From contig NZ_MDGT01000002.1 in assembly GCF_001870515.1 (NCBI RefSeq), forward strand, positions 496,066-560,065: a stretch of DNA of 64,000 nucleotides, read 5' to 3'. The DNA comes from Idiomarina sp. MD25a (GTDB lineage Bacteria; Pseudomonadota; Gammaproteobacteria; Enterobacterales; Alteromonadaceae). Position numbers and translations under genes: made by a program. The notes beneath the pieces were generated by a model. The model had not been told where the DNA came from. It ran no database searches and was given only the letters and a program-made list of their open reading frames with translations. Of the stretch, positions 1 to 7,703 are shown one piece after another (the stretch's first letter is position 1; the number at the start of each line of letters is the position of its first letter).

Positions 1-750
1 AAAGATGCTTACCAGTTTCCGTTAGGCTTTTTCTTACGTTTTTTCTTAAACCATGGCCTGTTAGATATCAGCAATCGACCGCAGTGGCATACCATCGAAG
101 GTGGTTCGAGCGCCTATATTCCTAAACTGACTAAAAAGTTTAGCGACCGCATACGTCTATCGGAAGATATTACCGAAGTCCGACGTACGGAAAAGGGCGC
201 ATCGTTGACCTTCATCGACGGCCATGTTGAACACTTTGACCAAGTGGTTTTTGCTTGTCATAGCGACCAAGCACTGGCGCTCATGGTGGACGCAAGCGAC
301 GAGGAAAAGCGTATTTTGGGTAGCATCCCCTATAAACTGAATGAGGTTGTATTGCACACCGATCGTGCTCTATTGCCGCTTCGAAAAGCCGCTTGGGCGA
401 GCTGGAATTATCGTTTAAGAGTCGGTGAGTCGGCGCAGCGTGAGCCAAGTTCAGTTACCTACAGCATGAATATTTTGCAGGGTTTAAAGACGCATGCGCA
501 CTACCTTGTTACGCTCAATAATAGTGAGGCTATTAATCCGGACAAGGTGATTAAAAAGCTGTTTTATGCACACCCTCAATATAGTACAACTTCAATGGCT
601 GCTCGCAAAGATAGAGACCTGATCAATGGTCATCGCAATACCTATTTTTGTGGTGCTTACTGGTATAGCGGGTTCCATGAAGACGGCGTACATAGTGCCA
701 TTGATGTAGTTAATATGATTGCACCGGAGCTCAATATAGATAATGGATAG
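1..750 (+). CDS. FAD-dependent amine-oxidase-type oxidoreductase, C-terminal part (truncated by window edge)
   Basis: The reading frame is open from base 1 to the stop at 748-750, so about 249 C-terminal residues are present and the FAD-binding N-terminus lies outside. The end carries FCGAYWYSGFHEDG followed by a helix, the typical C-terminal FAD-contact segment of flavin amine-oxidase-like proteins that sit beside cyclopropane synthases. The family is thought to oxidise or desaturate lipid substrates; the substrate here is unknown. Its stop overlaps the DUF1365 start by 8 bases, so the genes are probably translationally coupled. In the Rhodobacter ChrR/RpoE regulon, related flavoproteins act in furan fatty acid formation. 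A role like that here is inference. Confidence 0.8.
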   Translation, partial: KDAYQFPLGFFLRFFLNHGLLDISNRPQWHTIEGGSSAYIPKLTKKFSDRIRLSEDITEVRRTEKGASLTFIDGHVEHFDQVVFACHSDQALALMVDASDEEKRILGSIPYKLNEVVLHTDRALLPLRKAAWASWNYRLRVGESAQREPSSVTYSMNILQGLKTHAHYLVTLNNSEAINPDKVIKKLFYAHPQYSTTSMAARKDRDLINGHRNTYFCGAYWYSGFHEDGVHSAIDVVNMIAPELNIDNG

Positions 751-1480
751 TGGTATTTATTGGGGGCGGGTGTTTCATGAACGCCGCACGCCTAAACATC
801 ACCAATTTAACTACCGTTTTATGCAGTGGTGCGTGTGCCTTGATGAATTGGATGATATCCACCAGCAAAGCCGCTGGCTCAGTACCCGAGGCTTTGCGCC
901 GCTGTGGTTCAGGCGTAATGATTACTTACGGGGCTCAACAGGGGACTTAAAAACGGCTGTGCTTGAAAAAATGAACCAGCTCAATTCGCGAGCGCTTAGC
1001 GGTCGAATCTGGTTTGTTGGTAATCTGCGTAGCTTTGGCATTTATTTTTCGCCACTCAATTTGTATTTCCTACAACAGGGTAACCAGTTTACTCATGTTC
1101 TAGCAGAAGTTAGCAACACGCCATGGTTAGAAAGACACTATTATCTAATCGATTTGAGTGAAGCCGTACCTGAGCATGATAAGGCGTTTCATGTCTCACC
1201 ATTTAATCCAATGGATATGCGATATCGGTGGTATATTGAACCTCCACAGGACAACTTGTCGGTCACTATAAAAGCCTGTCGTGAAAAGGCTGAGTTTATA
1301 GCGGGCATGAAGTTGTCTAGGAGTGAATTAAACCGTAAATCGATAAAACACGTAATGAAGACAATGCCGTTTATGGCGCTACGAATAATCGGTGGAATCT
1401 ATTGGCAAGCGTTGAAGTTGTTTATTAAGCGTATTCCGATATATGACCATCCCAAAACAAAAAAGAGCAAGACCAGATAA
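743..1480 (+). CDS. DUF1365 family protein
   Basis: This 245-residue protein starts with MDSGIYWGRVFHERRTPKHH, the usual opening of DUF1365 proteins, and has the SFGIYFSPLNLYF block and the FHVSPFNPMDMRY block that mark the family. No signal peptide or membrane segment is evident. The biochemical role is not established. The gene is almost always found between a flavin amine oxidase and a cyclopropane-fatty-acid-type methyltransferase, as here, which points to membrane lipid modification. It overlaps the upstream gene by 8 bases and lies 12 bases before the methyltransferase, so the three are very likely co-transcribed. Confidence 0.85.
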   Translation: MDSGIYWGRVFHERRTPKHHQFNYRFMQWCVCLDELDDIHQQSRWLSTRGFAPLWFRRNDYLRGSTGDLKTAVLEKMNQLNSRALSGRIWFVGNLRSFGIYFSPLNLYFLQQGNQFTHVLAEVSNTPWLERHYYLIDLSEAVPEHDKAFHVSPFNPMDMRYRWYIEPPQDNLSVTIKACREKAEFIAGMKLSRSELNRKSIKHVMKTMPFMALRIIGGIYWQALKLFIKRIPIYDHPKTKKSKTR

Positions 1481-1492
1481 AGGGTACGATCG

Positions 1493-2725
1493 ATGTCTCA
1501 AGGCGAAACTGTAATGCAAGCACCGCTGACTTATGGCTGGATAGACAAAGCAGCCAAACGTATGACACAGGCACTGCTTGCGCATTTAGGCGAAGGCCAG
1601 TTGGTCGTTAAAGAACAAGGCAAACTGGTGGGTCATTATGGCGACAAGTATTCAGATTTAAGTGCTGAAATTAATGTGCTAGATGCTAAGTTTTATGTGC
1701 GCTTGTTGACCGGCGGAAGCATCGGCGCCGCGGAGTTATTTATTGATAAAGCGTGGGAAACGCCGAACTTAACCGCTGTAATTCAAGTGTTCGCACGGAA
1801 TATGGATGCGCTCGATAAGTTGGAGCGAAAAGTTGCTTGGCTTACATTCCCAATCAATAAATACCGTCACTGGGCTAATCGAAATCATAAAGCGCAAGCC
1901 AAGAAGAACATTTCAGCGCATTATGATCTAGGTAATGAGCTGTACACCCGTTTTTTAGACACAAATATGCAGTACTCGAGTGCTTTGTTCTTACAAGGCA
2001 ATGAGACACTTGAACAAGCTCAATTAAATAAGATGGATCGTCTGTGTCGGAAATTGGAGTTGAAGCCTACGGATCACCTATTAGAGATAGGTACTGGCTG
2101 GGGCGGCTTAGCAATTTTTGCTGCGCAGAATTATGGTTGCCAAGTGACGACTACAACGATCTCTGAAGAGCAGTATCAATATGTAGCGGAGCGTATCAAA
2201 TCGCTCGGACTGGAAGACCGTATCACACTGTTGAAAGAAGACTATCGCGATCTCACTGGTCAGTACGATAAATTGGTATCGGTCGAAATGATCGAAGCGG
2301 TAGGTAAGCGTTTTTTGCCGGGTTTTTTCCAAGTCTGCAATGACCGTTTAAAGCCTAATGGTTTAATGAGCATCCAGGCAATTACCATTGCCGACCAACG
2401 CTATGATAGTTACTCGCGATCGGTCGATTTTATTCAGAAGCACATTTTTCCAGGTGGTTTTTTACCGTCGCTGTCGCTGATGACCGACTTGTTTAAGAAA
2501 GAAACATCGTTGGTGGTGCGAGATGTGCGAGACTTCGGCGAAAGCTATGCTAAGACGTTAGCGTGCTGGCGCGACCGTTTCTACGCCAGACGTGCTGAGT
2601 TAGAAGAGTACGGTTACGATGACCGTTTCGCGCGATTGTGGAATTATTATTTTGGCTATTGCGAAGGCGGATTTCTAGAAAAAACCGTATCTGTAGTACA
2701 AGTCACTGCGTCGAAGACGTCTTAA
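1493..2725 (+). CDS. Cyclopropane-fatty-acyl-phospholipid synthase family SAM methyltransferase
   Basis: At 410 residues this has the size of CfaS enzymes. It shows the family landmarks ISAHYDLGNELY (about residues 140-151) and the SAM-binding loop LLEIGTGWGG (about 196-205). Known members transfer a methylene or methyl group from S-adenosylmethionine to unsaturated acyl chains of phospholipids at the inner membrane. In this operon type (flavin oxidoreductase, DUF1365, CFA-like) the paralogue may make methylated or furan fatty acids rather than simple cyclopropanes. That is inference, so I do not assign the symbol cfa. An in-frame ATG at 1514 is an alternative start; 1493 follows a modest AGGG ribosome site. 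Confidence 0.9.
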   Translation: MSQGETVMQAPLTYGWIDKAAKRMTQALLAHLGEGQLVVKEQGKLVGHYGDKYSDLSAEINVLDAKFYVRLLTGGSIGAAELFIDKAWETPNLTAVIQVFARNMDALDKLERKVAWLTFPINKYRHWANRNHKAQAKKNISAHYDLGNELYTRFLDTNMQYSSALFLQGNETLEQAQLNKMDRLCRKLELKPTDHLLEIGTGWGGLAIFAAQNYGCQVTTTTISEEQYQYVAERIKSLGLEDRITLLKEDYRDLTGQYDKLVSVEMIEAVGKRFLPGFFQVCNDRLKPNGLMSIQAITIADQRYDSYSRSVDFIQKHIFPGGFLPSLSLMTDLFKKETSLVVRDVRDFGESYAKTLACWRDRFYARRAELEEYGYDDRFARLWNYYFGYCEGGFLEKTVSVVQVTASKTS

Positions 2726-2744
2726 CGCACCTCCAAGGAGATCT

Positions 2745-3254
2745 ATGTCAACTTCGCTACAACACAAAATCGTTAGCTTCGTATTATTTAACGTGCTGTG
2801 GCTAAGTGCCGTTGCAGGACGTAATGATTACCTGTGGTTGACGGTCTTATTGGCTATAGCGCAGCTCGGATATAGTTATTGGGTTGCTCAAGTCACTATA
2901 AAGAAAATGGCGCAATTATTTGCGGTGGGTCTATTGCTAGAGGCTATTGCCATTAGCGTCGGTGCTATCGATTTTGTTGGCGCGGTTTTCCCATTATGGC
3001 TCGCGTTGTTGTGGGTCGGCTTTGCTGCTATGGCACCCGTTGCCTTGGACTGGTTGGCAAAAATGCCGTTAGTGGCAGCTCTTTTGGGCGCGATTTCTGG
3101 ACCGTTTACCTATTACGTCGGTATTGGGTTTGGTGCCGGCACAGCGGACTCTATTGTGTGGACTTTGCTCGTTTATGCCGTAGTGTGGGGTCTCTTTATG
3201 TTGTTTTTCTGCCGAGCAATGACTGCAAGCCCTAACGAGAGGTTAGTCTTATGA
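2745..3254 (+). CDS. DUF2878 integral membrane protein
   Basis: This 169-residue, very hydrophobic protein has five or six likely membrane helices and a short polar C-terminus, matching DUF2878 members that follow CFA-like synthases in Vibrio, Shewanella and relatives. A clear AAGGAG site lies just before the ATG. The last four bases are the start of the next gene (ATGA overlap), so translation is coupled. The function is unknown; an inner-membrane role in the same lipid pathway is inference from context. Confidence 0.75.
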   Translation: MSTSLQHKIVSFVLFNVLWLSAVAGRNDYLWLTVLLAIAQLGYSYWVAQVTIKKMAQLFAVGLLLEAIAISVGAIDFVGAVFPLWLALLWVGFAAMAPVALDWLAKMPLVAALLGAISGPFTYYVGIGFGAGTADSIVWTLLVYAVVWGLFMLFFCRAMTASPNERLVL

Positions 3255-3793
3255 ATGCAAAGCTGATACCAACTATTGGTGCCGTGGTGGCATTAGGTGC
3301 CAGTGCGATGGTCAGTGCACAACCGCTAGAGGTATGTAAAAAACCCATTGCAGAAGGATACCAAGAGGTTGGCCAAACGCGCTTGAGTGTGTTGTTTTGG
3401 GATGTGTATGACGCTTATCTATACACACCTAACGGCCAGTTTAATTGGACCGAACGAAAACAAACGTCGAAGGCACTGCTGTTACGTTATTTGCGCGATA
3501 TCGAAGCCAAAGATTTAGTCGAGACAACCGCAGAAGAATGGGAAAAGCTTGGCTTTAACACTAAACAACAGTCGCAGTGGCTCGATCAACTCACCGCAAT
3601 GTGGCCTGATATCAAAGAAGATGATTGCCTGTTATTAAGAGAGACTGAGCAAGGTTACGCAGCTTTTTATCAAGGCGAAAAGCAACTGGGCGTCATTGAG
3701 TCAGCTCAGTTTACAGAGCAGTTTTTAGCGATTTGGTTGTCGCCAGAGTCACGATTTGAGGAGGAGAGAGATGAACTTATTGGGAAACAGTAA
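3251..3793 (+). CDS. Chalcone-isomerase-like periplasmic protein
   Basis: The 180-residue product begins with a Sec signal peptide (hydrophobic stretch to about residue 23, cut after MVSA). The mature part has VGQTRLSVLFWDVYDAYLYT and LLLRYLRDIEAKDLVETTAEEW, the signature of bacterial chalcone-isomerase-like proteins, a fold that binds fatty acids in other organisms. It overlaps DUF2878 by four bases, and its 3' end overlaps the next lipoprotein gene. I infer a periplasmic lipid-binding or chaperone role; true chalcone isomerase activity is unlikely in this context. Confidence 0.8.
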   Translation: MNAKLIPTIGAVVALGASAMVSAQPLEVCKKPIAEGYQEVGQTRLSVLFWDVYDAYLYTPNGQFNWTERKQTSKALLLRYLRDIEAKDLVETTAEEWEKLGFNTKQQSQWLDQLTAMWPDIKEDDCLLLRETEQGYAAFYQGEKQLGVIESAQFTEQFLAIWLSPESRFEEERDELIGKQ

Positions 3794-4322
3794 AAAACGC
3801 ATTACTCAATGGACGTTGGCGATATTAACGCTGCTTTCCTTAACGGCGTGCTCGACGGCAATTGAAGATTACCAAGGTGAACAACCGGCACTCAAGTTGG
3901 AAGAGTTCTTCAACGGTGATTTGGTTGCACACGGTGTGGTACAAGACTATGCAGGTAAGGTCATTCAGCGTTTCACGGTTGAGATGCAAGGCACTTGGGA
4001 AGGCAATGAAGGAACGCTCGATGAACAGTTTACTTATGCTGATGGTCGCACTCAAGAGCGTATTTGGAAGCTAACTAAAACAGGCCCCAACACCTATGAA
4101 GGCCGCGCCTCGGATGTAGAGGGCGTAGCGGTGGGCACAACGGCTGGTAATGCGTTGAATTGGGAGTACGTGCTGCAAGTCGAGGTTGATGGTGAGATGA
4201 TGTCACTATCACTAGATGATTGGATGTATTTGGTCGATGAAAACAACATGATCAACCGTACCCAGATGTACAAGTATGGTCTGCCCGTTGGCGAGATTAC
4301 ACTTTACATTGGCAAACAGTAA
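3771..4322 (+). CDS. DUF3833 family outer-membrane-type lipoprotein
   Basis: The start at ATG 3771 directly follows the purine-rich GAGGAGAGAG site; a longer TTG start at 3756 is less likely. The first 27 residues form a lipoprotein signal with lipobox LTAC, so the mature protein should be lipidated at Cys27. The 183-residue product keeps the DUF3833 features LEEFFNGDLVAHGVVQD and DDWMYLVDENNMINRTQM. Residues after the Cys are Ser-Thr, not Asp, so sorting to the outer membrane is expected. It closes the six-gene lipid operon. Function unknown. Confidence 0.85.
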   Translation: MNLLGNSKKRITQWTLAILTLLSLTACSTAIEDYQGEQPALKLEEFFNGDLVAHGVVQDYAGKVIQRFTVEMQGTWEGNEGTLDEQFTYADGRTQERIWKLTKTGPNTYEGRASDVEGVAVGTTAGNALNWEYVLQVEVDGEMMSLSLDDWMYLVDENNMINRTQMYKYGLPVGEITLYIGKQ

Positions 4323-4337
4323 TTAGCGCAGAAATGA

Positions 4338-4368
4338 TTGTAGAAAATGGCGCAGTGGTCGATATAAT
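4338..4368 (+). promoter_or_regulatory. Likely sigma-70 promoter of the small KOW-like gene
   Basis: A perfect TATAAT lies at 4363-4368. The best upstream element is TTGTAG at 4338-4343 with a long 19-base spacer, so the -35 is weak. A start near 4375 would give a leader of about 30 bases to the ATG at 4404. Confidence 0.45.
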
Positions 4369-4403
4369 AGCTATCTTTGAATTTTAAGGTAGTTGAGTCA
4401 TTT

Positions 4404-4655
4404 ATGGCAGGACCGACGTTTTCCTATAACAATCCGCGCATCAACGGTCAGACCATTTTTGTTAAACGAGGCCCGCACTGCGGTAAGCTCGGTATCGTGA
4501 AGCAACAGAATGAAGATGGCTCGTATTTAGTCTCTCAAGCTGACTTTGGCGCTGAGCTAATAAGCTTTAAACGTGAAGAATTTATTGTTTATCGTTATCG
4601 CAAAATTAAAGTGCCGATTGAACGGGTTGCGGGGCGTAACCCAGACGTCTTGTAA
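4404..4655 (+). CDS. Small protein with a KOW-like segment, function unknown
   Basis: I do not recognise a named family. ATG 4404 gives 83 residues; a TTG at 4377 would add nine but lies almost at the predicted transcription start. The middle reads GQTIFVKRGPHCGKLGIVK, which resembles the KOW motif of ribosomal L24 and NusG proteins (hydrophobic strand, GPxxGKxGxV). The rest is basic with two short beta-rich stretches. It appears to be its own transcription unit, with a promoter upstream and a strong terminator 17 bases after the stop. RNA or ribosome binding would be a guess from the motif. Confidence 0.65.
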   Translation: MAGPTFSYNNPRINGQTIFVKRGPHCGKLGIVKQQNEDGSYLVSQADFGAELISFKREEFIVYRYRKIKVPIERVAGRNPDVL

Positions 4656-4672
4656 TCTATCGTTTCAAATAA

Positions 4673-4703
4673 AAAAACCAACCTTCGAGGTTGGTTTTTT
4701 TTT
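4673..4703. terminator. Bidirectional Rho-independent terminator
   Basis: ACCAACC-TTCGA-GGTTGGT forms a stem with a long T-run after it and a run of seven A before it, so it can end both the KOW-like gene (+) and the Lys/Ala-rich gene (-). Confidence 0.9.
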
Positions 4704-4718
4704 GCTCGACAAGTAGCA

Positions 4719-5072
4719 TTAAGAACCACGAGGTAAGCGACAGTTGCCGGCTTTTTCTGCTAGCTTTTGCTGCCATAGTTCTTTTGCAGTGAGTCCGCCT
4801 TTACCGCCTGATTTAACCGTTGCTTTTTTAGCGGCCGGCTTAGATTTAGATTTCGCTGGGGCTTTGGGTTTGCTTTCTTTTTTAGCCGGTGTTGCACCTT
4901 GATCTGCAGCCAGTGTTTCAGCTTCTTCTGCAAGCTGCGCCAAGCGAACGTTCTTACCGCCGTTAACACTGTACCAACCGCTTTTCGCCTCAATTGATGG
5001 GGCTTTACCATGTGCCTTTTTGTAAGCTGCGGTGTAATCTGCGAGAACTTTATCTTTATCCAGTTTGCTCAT
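4719..5072 (-). CDS. Basic Lys/Ala-rich small protein, function unknown
   Basis: The 117-residue protein has three parts. An N-terminal globular region (about 1-58, with the conserved-looking GWYSVNGGKNVRLAQLAEEA) is followed by a low-complexity linker of Lys, Ala, Pro and Ser (about 60-90) like histone-H1-type tails, then a short C-terminal stretch with GLTAKELWQQKLAEKAG. A TATAAT on the minus strand (5090-5095) lies 17 bases upstream of the ATG, with a weak -35. No strong ribosome site is visible. A nucleoid- or RNA-associated role is inference from composition only. Confidence 0.65.
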   Translation of the reverse strand: MSKLDKDKVLADYTAAYKKAHGKAPSIEAKSGWYSVNGGKNVRLAQLAEEAETLAADQGATPAKKESKPKAPAKSKSKPAAKKATVKSGGKGGLTAKELWQQKLAEKAGNCRLPRGS

Positions 5073-5213
5073 TAATCAAACCCTATTCGATTATAAAAAT
5101 TTAACAGAAACGATTAAAAAGTAGTCTACCCATATGTTTATACCGTTTTTTCGGATTTATGTCTAATTTAAGGTAAAATATTCGGTAAATACGCCGTAAA
5201 AGTAGGTGAATAC

Positions 5214-5975
5214 ATGACAATTGAAGTAAGTCAGCTCACTGATTATTTAGATGAGTTGTTAAAAGCACGTCAAATAAAAGATTTTTGTCCTAATGGCTTG
5301 CAAGTGGCAGGCAAATCGAATGTAAAGCGCATCATGACAGGTGTTACAGCAAGTCAGGCTCTCGTCGATCAGGCCATCGCTACGGGTGTTGATGCACTGT
5401 TAGTGCATCATGGTTATTTTTGGAAAAACGAACCTCAGCCTATTGTGGGGATGAAAAAACGTCGTATTAAGGCGTTGTTGGAAGCCGATATCAACTTGAT
5501 TGCTTATCACTTGCCGCTCGATGCCCACTCTTCATTGGGCAATAACGCGCAATTAGCCAAGCTAATGAATTGGTCAATCGACGGTACGGCTAATCCTAGC
5601 GATCCGGGTAGCGTATTGATGCTTGGTCGCGTGCAACAGTCTCATACCAGTGAGCAGCTGGCCAACGCGTTAGTTGAAAAACTAAACCGCCCATTGACGT
5701 GCTATGTACCTTGTCAAAAACCGATTAGCCGATTGGCATGGTGCACGGGGGGCGGACAAGGGTTTATTGATGAAGCGGCCGCACTCGGTGTTGATGCATT
5801 TATTACGGGCGAGGTATCCGAGCAAACCGTGCACAGTGCCCGCGAGCAGGGGATTGCCTTTTTCGCTGCGGGGCATCACGCGACCGAACGCTATGGTGTG
5901 AAAGCACTCGGTGAACATTTGGGACAACAATTTAACCTCGACGTGAGCTTTGTCGATATCGATAACCCAGCATGA
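5214..5975 (+). CDS. Nif3-like dinuclear metal-centre protein (YbgI/YqfO family)
   Basis: This 253-residue protein has the full set of Nif3 metal-binding motifs: LLVHHGYFW near residue 65, the ITGEVSEQ stretch, and GHHATERYGVKAL near the C-terminus. Family members form toroidal hexamers with two metal ions per subunit. The cellular role is unsettled; the label GTP cyclohydrolase type 2 homologue is often applied on thin evidence. The length fits the compact bacterial form (E. coli YbgI 247). TAGGTGA is a good ribosome site. It overlaps cmoM by four bases, so the two are co-transcribed. Confidence 0.9.
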   Translation: MTIEVSQLTDYLDELLKARQIKDFCPNGLQVAGKSNVKRIMTGVTASQALVDQAIATGVDALLVHHGYFWKNEPQPIVGMKKRRIKALLEADINLIAYHLPLDAHSSLGNNAQLAKLMNWSIDGTANPSDPGSVLMLGRVQQSHTSEQLANALVEKLNRPLTCYVPCQKPISRLAWCTGGGQGFIDEAAALGVDAFITGEVSEQTVHSAREQGIAFFAAGHHATERYGVKALGEHLGQQFNLDVSFVDIDNPA

Positions 5976-6748
5976 AGAAAAAACAATCACGCGGTAACTT
6001 TACCGGGATTAGCCAAAAGTTCGCTCGTAATATTTATGGTTCGACCAAGGGGCGACTTCGTATGGCCGTGCTAAAGCGTGACTTAGCGCCATTCGTTGAT
6101 GGACCTAAGCGAACGATACTGGATGTTGGCGCAGGCCTCGGGCAAGTGAATGAATGGTTTCTTGCTAAGGGGCATGCAGTTATTCATACGGATATTGCCC
6201 AGGATATGGTGATAGAAGCTCAACAAAACCACGAACAACTGGGTTTAACGCGCCGAGCACAATATATGGTAGCCCCCCTCGAAGAATTGGCAACACAGCT
6301 ACCCGACCAGCAATTCAGCCTGATTTTATGTCATGCAGTATTGGAGTGGGTTGATGATGGTAAAGCCGCGCTGCAGCACCTTGCCAAGCTGCTCAAGCCA
6401 GGTGGCACGCTGTCGCTCATGTTTTACAACAGAGATGCGCAATTGATGGCGAATGCGGTGTACGGTAACTTTGACTATATAGCACGTGGTTTACAGGTCA
6501 AAAAAACCGTTCGACTGAGCCCTCAGCAACCACGTCGCCCGCAAGACGTCGAGCAGTGGATAGCAGACGCCAAGCTCTGCGTTGAGTCGAAAACAGGTGT
6601 CCGCTGTTTTCATGATTACCTACGTGAGGTAGAGCATCAACAACGGTATGATGAGCTGCTTGACCTAGAAATGGAGTATAACCAACAATCTCCCTTTCGG
6701 GAGTTAGGCCGCTATCAGCATTGGTTGATACGCAAAGCCAGCGAATAA
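5972..6748 (+). CDS. cmoM: tRNA 5-carboxymethoxyuridine methyltransferase CmoM
   Basis: At 258 residues this resembles E. coli CmoM (formerly SmtA) across its length as I recall it: KFARNIYGSTKGRLR near the N-terminus, the SAM loop ILDVGAGLGQ (about 44-53), HAVLEWVDDGKAAL, LSLMFYNRDAQLM, and GVRCFHDYLRE near the end. CmoM methylates the carboxymethoxy group of wobble uridine 34 (cmo5U to mcmo5U), which broadens codon reading. The start ATG overlaps the Nif3-like stop by four bases. The next gene follows 17 bases later with its own ribosome site. Confidence 0.9.
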   Translation: MKKKQSRGNFTGISQKFARNIYGSTKGRLRMAVLKRDLAPFVDGPKRTILDVGAGLGQVNEWFLAKGHAVIHTDIAQDMVIEAQQNHEQLGLTRRAQYMVAPLEELATQLPDQQFSLILCHAVLEWVDDGKAALQHLAKLLKPGGTLSLMFYNRDAQLMANAVYGNFDYIARGLQVKKTVRLSPQQPRRPQDVEQWIADAKLCVESKTGVRCFHDYLREVEHQQRYDELLDLEMEYNQQSPFRELGRYQHWLIRKASE

Positions 6749-6765
6749 CAATTAAGGAGAGAGGC

Positions 6766-7656
6766 ATGGCACAACGTTGCAGTTTTATCGGCTTGGGTGT
6801 GATGGGGTACCCGATGGCAGGCCACCTACAGCAACAGGGCTTTGATGTTTGTGTTTACAACCGGACACCAAGCAAAGCTGAACAGTGGGTTAATGAGTAC
6901 CAAGGGCGTCGCGCCGATACCCCCGCTCAAGCGGCAGCTGATGCAGACTTTGTGATGGTTTGCGTGGGTAACGATGACGATGTGCGTAGCGTTTTTTATG
7001 GTGATGACGGCTTACTCGCGCAGTTAAAGTCTGGCGCAATCGTTATTGACCATACGACGGCGTCGGCCGATCTTGCGCGTGAGCTCGATACGGCAGTTAC
7101 GCAACATCAGGGTGAATTCTTGGATGCTCCGGTTTCTGGCGGTCAAGCAGGCGCAGAGAAGGGCATTCTTACAACGATGGTCGGGGGTGAACAAGCAACC
7201 TTTGATAAAGCGCAGCCTGTATTGAACTGCTATGCGAAGAAAATCGTGCGTATGGGCGAAGCGGGTAAAGGTCAGCTTGCTAAAATGGTTAATCAGGTGT
7301 GCATTGCCAATGTCATACAAGGCGTGGCTGAGGGGCTGCATTTGGCACGGAAAGTAGGGTTGGATCCTGATGCGTTGGTCGATGCCATCGGTGCAGGCGC
7401 TGCTGGCTCATGGCAATTGGTTAATCGCTATAGAACCATGTGGGACCAAGAATATGATCACGGCTTTGCTGTTGACTGGATGCGTAAAGACTTGGGTATT
7501 GCGATTGCCGAGGCAAATCGTCATGGAGCCGCGCTGCCGTCGACTGCGATGATCGATCAATACTATGCTGAAGTGCAGAGCCTAGGAGGCTCGCGCTGGG
7601 ACACTTCAAGCTTGATGGTACGATTAGATAAGTTAGCAGGTGACTGGAAAAAATAA
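6766..7656 (+). CDS. NAD(P)-dependent beta-hydroxyacid dehydrogenase (3-hydroxyisobutyrate/tartronate-semialdehyde reductase family)
   Basis: ATG 6766 is preceded by AAGGAGAG and gives 296 residues; upstream in-frame starts lie inside cmoM. The Rossmann motif GLGVMGYPMA is at residues 9-18, YNRTPSK follows beta 2 (Asn-Arg instead of Asp suggests NADPH), the substrate motif DAPVSGGQAGAEKG is about residue 118, and the catalytic Lys lies in GKGQLAKMVNQ. The family reduces or oxidises small beta-hydroxyacids or semialdehydes (GarR, MmsB, GLYR/YihU types). The exact substrate cannot be read from sequence. It ends at a strong terminator. Confidence 0.85.
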   Translation: MAQRCSFIGLGVMGYPMAGHLQQQGFDVCVYNRTPSKAEQWVNEYQGRRADTPAQAAADADFVMVCVGNDDDVRSVFYGDDGLLAQLKSGAIVIDHTTASADLARELDTAVTQHQGEFLDAPVSGGQAGAEKGILTTMVGGEQATFDKAQPVLNCYAKKIVRMGEAGKGQLAKMVNQVCIANVIQGVAEGLHLARKVGLDPDALVDAIGAGAAGSWQLVNRYRTMWDQEYDHGFAVDWMRKDLGIAIAEANRHGAALPSTAMIDQYYAEVQSLGGSRWDTSSLMVRLDKLAGDWKK

Positions 7657-7682
7657 AAAAGGAGGCTGACGCCTCCTTTTTT
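7656..7682. terminator. Bidirectional Rho-independent terminator
   Basis: AAAAGGAGGC-TGAC-GCCTCCTTTT with A-run before and T-run after separates the convergent dehydrogenase and DUF1329 genes. Confidence 0.9.
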
Positions 7683-7703
7683 GATGTTTGCAAAACGTAC
7701 GGC

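Noticed and set aside
3756-3770. TTG start five codons upstream of the DUF3833 lipoprotein
   Set aside because: These bases are the ribosome binding site; ATG 3771 gives a normal lipoprotein signal.
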